This document shows positions 1 through 7,925 of a stretch of DNA of 64,000 nt, piece after piece. This stretch comes from Sparassis latifolia (Eukaryota > Basidiomycota > Agaricomycetes > Polyporales > Sparassidaceae). The notes under the pieces were generated by a model, which was given only the letters and a program-made list of their open reading frames with translations, had not been told where the DNA came from and ran no database searches. A program made the translations under genes and the position numbers. The stretch spans positions 992,001-1,056,000 of the forward strand of contig CM031554.1 of NCBI GenBank assembly GCA_018466975.1, in the 5' to 3' direction. The first letter of the stretch is position 1, and every line of letters starts with the position of its first letter.

Positions 1-1744
1 AACGTGAGATTATAAACCAGACCCGACTCTGGATGATTTGCTTCAACCTGGATCGTTCGATGGCTACTCAATTCGGGAAGCCCGCCACGATCAAAGAGAA
101 CTAGTATGTCGATGCCTCAGCATATAAAGTATTGTATCTTACCGTCTCCGTCCGTACAGCACTATACGGACATCGGAGAATTGGTACAGACGGTCGCGAT
201 TCAATCATCCTGTGGGCTGGGCCGCCATCTGCGTGTCGATATATATCTGATGCTTTGTACTACGCAGTATGACGTCGGCCTCTGCGCTTACACTCAGATG
301 TTACGGATAATGGCCCGCTTCCATGAGGAAATCTTCTCTGACCCTACAGCACCATCAGGTCTCAATCAGGTAGCGTTCCGGCGTTTTATACCCCTTTGGA
401 TCGGTGCTGATGAGAGATAGGCTATCGACTTCCACGAGGTTACGTTGCGTCATGACGAAGACATGACAAGGTACTTTGAGGATTGGACGCGAAGATTTGA
501 GGAAGATTCCGATTTACAAGGTGTGGGTTGAACCTATGCCTATCTATAAAGCTCTTATCTGGGTTTTCAATTCCACAGAGCCGGCTTACGCTTTCCGCGC
601 ATCGCTGTTGCCGTTGTCAGTTGTTCTGCTTTGCGCTACTGCATCGCCACTCACAAACGATGGGACAGCCTGACCAACTACTCAAGACTTGTCATGTATT
701 CGTTTGGATTCCAGCAGGCCTTTAAACGTGGGATGCAGCCAGGCGATCAGATTTTCCTAGACAAGGCTCGTTTTTATTTTATTTAAATTTCTTATCGCTG
801 ACCATAGCTATTCATGGGAATTCCAGTGCTTTCAATCTGCGAAGTCCGTTATCTTGTGCATGATCGAGTCACTGTCCCCGGAATATATGCGATACTCCCC
901 TGATGGTGAAGTCAATTCAACTCGCATAAATGCCATTTCGTTCATCTGTCTACAGGGCATTTTATCTTCGCATCATTCGCGTCCGCGTTTCTGCTCAAGG
1001 TGTGCTTCCCTCTGGCCTTTTGATGAACCATATATTGAATTCGTATCAGCTGATGCGTCCAGAGTTCGCGAACCTTATTACGAATGAACAGGTGGCGGAG
1101 ATTTTCGACTTAATCGAAAAGTTGATCCGAAAGCTCAGTTCACGCGAGATTGCTATCGACATGCGCCACACGCCCAACCTACACGCTCGATTCCTTGCAG
1201 GACTGTTGAAGAAGTATCGTCGTGATGTTGCCGCAAGTGGCCGTCTCCATCCACAATCTCCTTCCCAAGGCCCAGTAGCGCACGGATCCCATGGCGTACA
1301 TACGACGTATGCGTCACAGTCGCCTTCCGCTTCATCGTCTACCTCGTCACAGCCTACCTACCAAACTGGCCCTGCTCCGGGGGCGTTCCATGCTACTCAG
1401 GATATCGTCGCTAATCACATAGATCCTACGGCGATGATGCAGTCAGAAGCAATGTACGAGGACGCAGCCTATCCAGCTGGAACGGGTCCTATGGACTACA
1501 GCTCCGCTGACCTGGTAGAAAATTTGGGTGCCCTGCTCGCGCTCCAGAGTCCATCTTATTGGAATCACATGATGATGCCCGGGTGCGTGTTCGTTGTTTT
1601 TTTATGTATGATGGATGTTCATCTGCGATCAGGTACTCGTGGCCGGAAAGCCCGCCGAACATGGCGCACGAAGAATTCTTCAATGCAGCAGAAGGCCTCA
1701 ACGGCTTCAGCAATTTCCAGACGGCACCGGTTCTGCATGGCTAA
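1..1744 (+). CDS. Zn2Cys6-type fungal transcription factor, 3' part (5' end outside window)
   Basis: This is the C-terminal half of a fungal-specific transcription factor: the middle homology (fungal_trans) region and the tail. The DNA-binding zinc cluster lies before the window. Exons read as 21-103, 160-211, 268-369, 421-520, 579-615, 669-765, 827-905, 956-999, 1050-1582 and 1633-1744, all phase-consistent. They give family-typical strings such as ATQFGKPATIKEN, NWYRRSRFNHPYDV, SRLVMYSFGFQQAFKRGM and LMRPEFANLI. The tail from about 1230 is rich in Ser, Pro and Gln, as expected of an activation domain. All introns are about 50 nt with GT-AG ends except the one after 765, which starts GC. The stop TAA is at 1742-1744. 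The gene converges on the minus-strand gene that follows. The target genes are unknown. Family assignment is confident; completeness of the 5' end cannot be judged. Confidence 0.85.
766..826 (+). other. GC-AG intron in the transcription factor gene
   Basis: Reading frame and family match require the exon to end at AAG (763-765) and resume at TGC (827), giving FLDK then CFQSAK. The base pair after the exon is GC (AAG followed by GCTCGT), not GT, and the acceptor is TTCCAG. A GC-AG intron fits; a mutated splice site is the alternative. Confidence 0.5.
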
Positions 1745-1991
1745 TACATACGCCGCCTCGCTTTTTCTCGCTCTCGTTTCTTGTATTCTTGAGGAACATG
1801 CCTGTTCGACGACTTTGACGATGCACTCGTCGGTGTATCCTAGCATACCAAACTGTTTATTTGTAGTTGTAGATGTGACTGTTTCATAGGTGTCCGTCCC
1901 TCTGGATGATAATGCGAAGGTTATAGACCCGATATTTCGAGTCAAATACACGGCCAGGATATACAGACATATGAAGTTCCGAACTTCGATG

Positions 1992-3742
1992 TTAATCATT
2001 CGGCAGGTCGCCTCTGAGATTCTCATAGAAATCCGGGGTGAGCCCCGCGATACCGCGAGCCTCCACGTTGAACGGCCCCTTCACTTCGGCTTTCCAACAC
2101 CTTCGGACATCCTGCCTGAACGTCTGCACGGGGTCCACGCCTTGCTGTGCGCATATCCAGGTAAACCACCGGTGTCCAGTCGCGACGTGCGTCACCTCGT
2201 CTTGGTGTATGATTTCTAGTGCTTTTACGCTCTCCAGGTCGCCCGCGCGCCTAAATTTCTCAATCGTCCCCGGATTCACGTCCAGTCCACGAGCTTCGTG
2301 TACCATGTGGATTATTGCCAACCGCGCACGCAGTGAAGAAAAGGTGACGCTTGCGGAACTCCACAGGGCAGCGTGGACGGGGATGGAGCCGTACGGCGTG
2401 CTTGGTGAAATCGCGGCGAGTCGCGCTACGAGGAGGGAGAAATGCTTGGACTCGTCAAGCGCCATCTTGCTAAAATCGGAGAAGAAGGCTGGCGGAAGTT
2501 CTGGGTGGTCAGGGCCGAAGCGAGCAATGATGTCCCATCTGTGACGTCTCCGGGAGTAAGGACCAGCAGAACGGGGGAGATAATGCGTGCTTACGCCAAA
2601 TCAATTCTGCGTGAGAGCCCCGTTACATCCATTTCAGCCTTGCGTCGTCGATCAAATGAAGACAGCACTTACGCCCACTGTTCCACATTGGCCAATGCGT
2701 GTAGCATCATGGCTTTGTTCTTTCGCTTACCGGCCTTTCTTGGGTCTACGAGATTGTTTGTGTATGAATCGTGGCGGGGCGGAACGTCTGGAGGTCGAGG
2801 GGCCGTTGACGAGCGATGGCCGATAGATTTTAGTTGGCCTTTTCTGAACAAGTGCACAGCATGTTTCGTTCGTTGGACCTGTGAGATGATGTCACGCTTA
2901 CTCGGCAGCAACGGACCAGACTGCTTGCGAAAAAAGAACCGACCTTCATGGTTGGATCTTTAGTGTTCAGAATGAGAACCGCCCACTGCATGAGAGTTGA
3001 CGGCGCTCCTTCAGTAGGCACGACCTCTTCTGGCCGCGTGAAATTATCGCCGCCAGTGCCCTGCGCGGATAATGAAAGGCGTGACAAGTCAGGAGTGGTC
3101 GGTGGTGGGTCAGCAAATTCTGTATGCAACACAGGATGTAATTTCGTTATAACGGGAATATGCCCGCGGAAGAATGACATACCTTCGGACACGGGTCTCA
3201 GTTCCACGAGTCGCCAATTGGTACCTCCATCCGGCGTCTCAACCCATACGTTGTCTACCCCTTCATCGTCCGTTCTCACCTGAGTAGCGTATGTACAGGC
3301 CTTCAGACCTGTTTCACTTTTGCCGGTTCGGAGGTCAAAGTCATACCTTACGGATTCTGAGGTGAGAAAAAGGTGCTACGATATGCGCTCAACGTACCTA
3401 TGCCAAGGACAGACGGCAACGGCACCTGTGTCGCACTGCTCGATCTCAGCATGAGAGAGGTCGGCACCGAGATGAGGGCAGCTGGCCTCCATCGCGTAGA
3501 GCTGCCAATCATCGGGGTCAGCTGGCCGGACATCCTTCCCGGTCAGCAACTCTTCTGCAGACTTCTCTGACGAAAGGCGGAAGAGAATGAGAGAATGGTA
3601 ACGATCCCCTTGTGAGCGGAGTGTAAGGAAAAACCGAGAATGTGACAAGAGGTCCTTGTAAGCAGAGACTCTAAGTATTTCCCGTTAGTACGACGGTTCT
3701 TCGAAAAAGCGACACGACGTACTGCAGAAATCTCCCTGCCAT
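1992..3742 (-). CDS. Rieske [2Fe-2S] domain - DUF455 ferritin-like fusion protein
   Basis: The N-terminal part has a Rieske-type cluster motif, CPHLGADL followed 18 residues later by CPWH, which would bind a [2Fe-2S] cluster through two Cys and two His. The C-terminal two thirds is a DUF455 domain (PF04305, ferritin-like, related to the tRNA-modifying MiaE fold), with its first helix at AVLILNTKDP, then ALANVEQWA, ESKHFSLL, HMVHEARGLDV and HQDEVTHVATGHRWF. The Glu and His residues of these last motifs look like di-iron ligands. Several introns interrupt it, including one flanking a 12-nt exon. Stop TTA (minus strand) is at 1992. The start is uncertain: ATG at 3742 works if an intron of about 45 nt removes GTACTAACGGG onward. 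Role inferred: an iron-dependent oxygenase or hydroxylase with its own electron-transfer domain. The substrate is unknown. Confidence 0.75.
2595..2606 (-). other. 12-nt microexon of the Rieske-DUF455 gene
   Basis: On the minus strand AATTGATTTGGC sits between CTCACGCAG (acceptor) and GTAAGC (donor). Splicing TGGGC + AATTGATTTGGC + ATGGGAC reads QWAIDLAWDII, which matches the conserved DUF455 helix. Omitting it breaks the frame of that helix. Confidence 0.7.
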
Positions 3743-4488
3743 TGAATTATATATGTGACTCCGCTGAGTTTTCCTGATAGATTCAGTTGAGCTGAACGTA
3801 ATCCGGAATGCCGGATCCGGGATGACCTCGGAGGTACTCGAAGTTAGATATTTTTTCCCAGTTACGCAATATATTGGGAGACATATATCTACGGAAGCCC
3901 TACTCTATGCAGGCTGCGGTGATGTTGGATATCTATCCACTCTTGCGAAACAAGTTAATATATTTGGCTGAGATTCAGGCCTCAGGGAGCATGAGGGAGC
4001 TCGCGTGAGGTGAGAGTGTGGGGAAAGACCCCGGGGGGGGCACGCAGCCCGCGCGCCGGGAAATAACTTGTAAATGTGCATCCGTTGCTTCGTAGAATTT
4101 GAAAATTTGACCCTACCCTTCTGCACCAACAAGTACACACAGGCTTCCTGGCCTACTAGCTAGGCTCCCTGCGAGCGCTCCAAAGCATGCGTACGATAGG
4201 ATCAAGAAATTCAATGATTGAACGCTTTGCTGCCAGGCGTCGAGGATCGAGGTGTGACAGGGCGTCTTAGCGGCTGCGACCAAGCAGCCTGACGATGTAA
4301 AACAATATGCATTGCTGAAGTCATGGTGAGCTCGTGGTGAGCTCGTATTGTTTCTCGCTTGTTTCTGAACCATTTGATTTGCAGGCATTGCGTAATTTAC
4401 GGCGCTATGGCTCTGCGAGACGAAGTTTAGGTGACCTTAGCGGTGCCCAGTCTCTATCCAGCTGTAATGCAGATCTCAGTTAGGATCG
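3743..4488. other. Intergenic, no gene recognised
   Basis: Short frames here have no domain motif or credible splice pattern. The stretch separates the Rieske-DUF455 start from the Gypsy element and contains a GC-rich patch near 4030. Confidence 0.5.
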
Positions 4489-4720
4489 TGTGAGCCGGTG
4501 CGCTACCGGCGAACACTCGGAAACAAAACAGGAACGAAATATCTTCGTGAGAGCGTACAGAAGAGATCTCAGTAAGTACGAGGTAATGTACAACTGTAGA
4601 GCAAATAGCACATACCTTCGTGAGAGCGTACAGAAGAGATCTGAGGCTCTGACGAAGGCGCGAGTCGAAATATCAACCAACACGGGAGATGCCGCGCTGT
4701 AACCCCAAGGCGGGGTTACA
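4489..4720 (-). repeat. Gypsy 3' LTR (element orientation)
   Basis: 232 bp, bounded by TG/CA-type termini and paired with 15995-16226. It contains a 27-bp direct repeat (4543-4569 and 4616-4642, starting CTTCGTGAGAGCGTACAG), probably part of its promoter region. Confidence 0.95.
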
Positions 4721-4800
4721 CTCCTCCCCACCGTGAAAAATTGGATCAGGAGAGAAGGAAGAGACGAAAAAAAGGAAAAATAATAGACCGGAGTTGTGAA

Positions 4801-6570
4801 TTAATGCGGGTGAGAAAGTAAGTAGGAGTCGAGCGTGGCGAGTTCGTTGACTTCTCGGCCTGGGAGCCAGACGTCATGTTCAGGTCCATAACCTTTGAAG
4901 CGTACTAGGTACTGGAAGCCGCGACCACGGGGGCGGTGGTCGACGATGGTTTTGACTTCCCACTCCTCGACACCATCTTCAGTGATAAGCGGTCCTGGGT
5001 GACTGTGTTGGCGTGAAGGGAAGAGTGAGGCGTCGTTGTCTTTCCAGGGCTTGAGAAGCGAAGAGTGGAACGTAGGAAAAATGTGCATGGAAGGGGGAAG
5101 GTCAAGGGTGTATACGGAAGACTCGGGGTATGCATGTAAAATAGAATATGGACCATCGAAGCGCACCATGAATTTAGCAACACGGTGGTCCCCGCGTTGC
5201 ATGTAATCTCTCCGTCGGTGGAAGGTGGAGAGAAGGACGCGGTCACCTACATTGTAGATGATCTCGTCGCCTCGCGAACAGTTCGCCAGTGCCGCCTGGT
5301 TCACCTTCGCGAGGAAGAGATTATCTTGCGCCTCCAGAACATCGGTTTCGATGGATGCAATGAGTCTGGAGGCGAGGTCCGCTTCTGATGAGGGATCGTC
5401 CGCCAACGATGTCTCGAGAAGCGGAGGTATGATGCGAGGGGAATGGCCCATGAGTAATTGGAAGGGGGAGAACCCCGTAGACTCGTTAACGGTATTCATG
5501 ATGGTGAAACGAACACGTGGGAGAGCGCGTACCCAGCCACGTTGGTTTCGCGCAACATGATAACGGAGGGCCTGGATGACGGTCTTATTGGAACGTTCGG
5601 AAGATCCGTCGGTCTGGGGGTGGTATGCGGAGGACATCTTCAACTTCACGCCTGTCAGTCGATGAAGCGATTTCCAGAAGCGACTGACGAATAGCTTGTC
5701 GCGGTCAGAGATGATGTCGAGTGGTAGCCCGTTCTCGCAATACCAATGGTCGAAAAATTGAGCTGCGAATGCTTCAGCTGAGACATCCATCCACGTGGGT
5801 ATCAAGCGGATGTCGGAATTGAGATGATCTGTAATGGTGGCGAGGCAGTCGAAGCCGTCATCTTCGGGGAGTGGTCCGACAAAGTCGATGGCAATGCTGT
5901 CGCAGCGACCGGGTGGTACAGGTAGAGGGTGTAGAGGTCCGGGAGGTTTTTGAGTGGATGATTTGTTGCGTTGACAGTCCTCGCAGGAAGGGACATACAA
6001 TTCCTCGAGCTCTTTACGCATGTGAGGCCAGTAGTAGGCATCGCGGATGGCTGCGTAGGATTTATCGAAACCGAAATGGCCGAGTGTATCGTGCGCGAGG
6101 CGGAAAATCCCTTCCCGGATTTCCTGCACGTGCGGTATGACGAGACGGTCACCGACATAAAGTAGGCCATCCTGTTCGCGGACGCCAACAGATGGCAAAT
6201 TGTCGCGAAGTTTAACGCACCACTTGTCGTCGTGATAACCTGCATGGATTAACGTTAGCCAGGATGGGTCGGAAGCGATGGACAGGCGGGACGAAGCGCA
6301 AGCCATGGTACAGGTGGCCTCTGGTATAGCACAGAGTGACAGTGTGGCGGTATGAAGAAGGAGGATAGCTCCGCAGGACAGTGGGTTGATGATCTTGGTA
6401 TCTGGCGGGATACGCGAGAGGACGTCCGCAGCGATATTCTCTTCGCCTTTGATATATTTGATATCAAAGTCATATTGCGCGAGGAACTCCTGCCACCGTG
6501 CTTGGCGTCGAGAGAGCTCCTTCTGGCGGAAGAAGTTCTCTAGGGTCCTGTGGTCGGTGTAGACTGTGAA
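4801..6570 (-). CDS. Gypsy polyprotein, C-terminal segment: end of RNase H, integrase, chromodomain
   Basis: This segment starts inside RNase H (TVYTDHRTLENFF, with catalytic Asp) just beyond the MITE. It continues through the connection (NIAADVLSRIPPDTK) and the zinc-binding integrase domain (HDTLGHFGFDKSYAAI ... CEDCQRNK). The DDE core follows, with Asp in AIDFVGPLP, Asp in IISDRDKLF and Glu in DGSSERSNKT. At the C-terminus VEEWEVKTIVDH ... YLVRFKGYGPEHDVWLP is a chromodomain, which in chromoviruses steers integration to marked chromatin. The frame is open throughout and ends at 4801. It joins the segment at 6798-6981 once the MITE and its 2-bp duplication are removed. Confidence 0.93.
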   Translation of the reverse strand, partial: FTVYTDHRTLENFFRQKELSRRQARWQEFLAQYDFDIKYIKGEENIAADVLSRIPPDTKIINPLSCGAILLLHTATLSLCAIPEATCTMACASSRLSIASDPSWLTLIHAGYHDDKWCVKLRDNLPSVGVREQDGLLYVGDRLVIPHVQEIREGIFRLAHDTLGHFGFDKSYAAIRDAYYWPHMRKELEELYVPSCEDCQRNKSSTQKPPGPLHPLPVPPGRCDSIAIDFVGPLPEDDGFDCLATITDHLNSDIRLIPTWMDVSAEAFAAQFFDHWYCENGLPLDIISDRDKLFVSRFWKSLHRLTGVKLKMSSAYHPQTDGSSERSNKTVIQALRYHVARNQRGWVRALPRVRFTIMNTVNESTGFSPFQLLMGHSPRIIPPLLETSLADDPSSEADLASRLIASIETDVLEAQDNLFLAKVNQAALANCSRGDEIIYNVGDRVLLSTFHRRRDYMQRGDHRVAKFMVRFDGPYSILHAYPESSVYTLDLPPSMHIFPTFHSSLLKPWKDNDASLFPSRQHSHPGPLITEDGVEEWEVKTIVDHRPRGRGFQYLVRFKGYGPEHDVWLPGREVNELATLDSYLLSHPH

Positions 6571-6572
6571 CG

Positions 6573-6795
6573 CATCAGGAAAACCCCACTTTTCCTTAAG
6601 AGAACACTTATATAACTTAAATGGACTTATGGTCCTTATTTAAGGACATAAGGACAAAAAGGGCCTAAGGCATATTCCCTGAGTGTCTGAAATTCGACTT
6701 ATTGAGACTTATTTCAACACTTATGGACTTAAATAAGGGTTGCCAGACCCAAAAGTTTAAATAAGTCCCTAAGAAAAAGTTGGGTTTTCCTGATG
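6573..6795. mobile_element. MITE copy 1, 223 bp, inserted in Gypsy RNase H
   Basis: An AT-rich non-coding element with inverted ends CATCAGGAAAACCC and GGGTTTTCCTGATG. The flanks are CG at 6571-6572 and CG at 6796-6797, a 2-bp target duplication. Removing the element plus one CG restores an uninterrupted Gypsy frame (VPFTVYTDHR), so both boundaries are precise. The interior has repeated ACTTAT/TTAAATAAG words and local inverted repeats. It encodes nothing. A second, diverged copy lies at 18448-18671. The 2-bp duplication is CG here and TG there, so it is not the fixed TA of Tc1/mariner. Confidence 0.85.
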
Positions 6796-6797
6796 CG

Positions 6798-6981
6798 GTA
6801 CTCTAAGGAGGTCCACGTGCCATTTGCGCAATGCACGGACAATGGCGAGCAGTTCCTTTTCATGGACAGGGTAGTTGAGCTCAGCGCCTTTGAGTGTGCA
6901 GGACTCAAATGCGACGGGGCGAGCAGTCTCGAGCGTCACACCGTAGGAGAGTAGGGCACCAGTGCGGAAGTCGCTGGCATC
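6798..6981 (-). CDS. Gypsy polyprotein, RNase H segment between MITE and Copia
   Basis: A short open stretch reading DASDFRTGALLSYG (catalytic Asp) and EKELLAIVRALRKWHVDLL (catalytic Glu region). It is bounded by the Copia target duplication (ACAGG at 6982-6986) and by the MITE. With the insertions subtracted it joins in frame to 12826 upstream (IFVSC then DASDF) and to 6570 downstream. Confidence 0.9.
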
Positions 6982-6986
6982 ACAGG

Positions 6987-7359
6987 TAATAAAGTCGCAA
7001 TATGCAGACCTTGTAGGGGACTCAAATAACAGGACAGAGGAGCTGGGCAATACAGCTAGAGTCCAGAAGTGAGTCACTCAGTAATATTGAGGACAAAGTA
7101 CTCTACTCACCTAGAGTCCAGAAGTGAGTCACTGAGGACTCAGAGTGGACTCTAGGGGGTTTATATCTACCTAGAGTGTGGCTATACAAACCTGTGAGTA
7201 ACACAGGATTGTGGCTATGAACATAGGCAGGCATAGCTATGCATAGCTTCTACATAGCAGTGCATAGCGCAGCCTGATCAATAGGTATCTAGGTGTACAG
7301 CATCTTGCATTGCTTTGAGTCTAGACACTTAAGAGACTGATGGATTATCTAATCTAACA
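6987..7359 (-). repeat. Copia 3' LTR (element orientation)
   Basis: 373 bp. It contains a 23-bp direct repeat (7056-7078 and 7111-7133, CTAGAGTCCAGAAGTGAGTC...) and a run of GCATAGC/CTATGCATAGC words, probably U3 regulatory repeats. Confidence 0.95.
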
Positions 7360-7432
7360 CTCCCCCTTAATCCAACGAGTCTTCCCTCTTCAACAGAATG
7401 CAAGAGCTCCACATACCTCCCCCTGAACCCAC

Positions 7433-7786
7433 TCATTCCACTACATCCCAATGTTCCTCGTCACACGATTTAGACTTGAATGGATGTTCGGCTTCCATCT
7501 CGCTCTCACGCAGCATCATAGATGCAAGGTCGTCCAACTCATCGAACTGCTGAGTGGTGAAGTGCAGTGAGTGTCGCCGAATGTGAGCGCGAGGTGGCAT
7601 AGCCGGGTGAACAAGCATGTGATGAGTCGGTTGATTGGATGCCGGAATGGTAATGCGTTCCAATTCAATGTCGAGCGGGGGTGGTGCTGGCCAGATACGG
7701 GTGATGGCATAATAAAAAGAAAGAAGGAGAATGGCAGGGAAGAGCGCCCCTGCAGTAATAAGAAGGGCAATGGCGAAGGTTTTCAT
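7433..7786 (-). CDS. Copia third frame: small predicted membrane protein between pol and 3' LTR
   Basis: An intact 117-codon frame that starts ATG at 7786 in a fair context (CACCACTATGA) and ends TGA at 7433-7435. It lies wholly inside the element, after the RT-RNase H stop (7926) and before the polypurine tract. Residues 3-27 form one hydrophobic helix (FAIALLITAGALFPAILLLS), a signal anchor or signal peptide. Then come a Pro-rich stretch, a His-rich stretch and an acidic tail (RESEMEAE ... CDEEHWDVVE). I do not recognise a family. Standard Copia elements end after RNase H; env-like extra frames are known in some plant lineages. It is unbroken although gag-pol is not. It could be a captured host fragment or a chance frame; expression is unknown. 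Confidence 0.5.
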   Translation of the reverse strand: MKTFAIALLITAGALFPAILLLSFYYAITRIWPAPPPLDIELERITIPASNQPTHHMLVHPAMPPRAHIRRHSLHFTTQQFDELDDLASMMLRESEMEAEHPFKSKSCDEEHWDVVE

Positions 7787-7851
7787 AGTGGTGGAAGGGG
7801 CAAAGAGATGATTTGAACCGCAGCAGTGAGAGTGGTATATGTGGCAGACAG

Positions 7852-7920
7852 ATGATCCGAGAAAACACCGATCCGACAATGTCCGAGTTATATGCTCTAT
7901 CCGACAAGATCCGGGTTTTT
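7852..7920 (-). promoter_or_regulatory. Clustered TCGGAT hexamers upstream of the Copia third frame
   Basis: In element orientation the gap between the pol stop and the third frame carries TCGGAT three times (two as TTGTCGGAT, one as TCTCGGAT) within about 55 bp. They could be regulator sites for a separate transcript. This is pattern evidence only. Confidence 0.3.
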
Positions 7921-7925
7921 GACGA

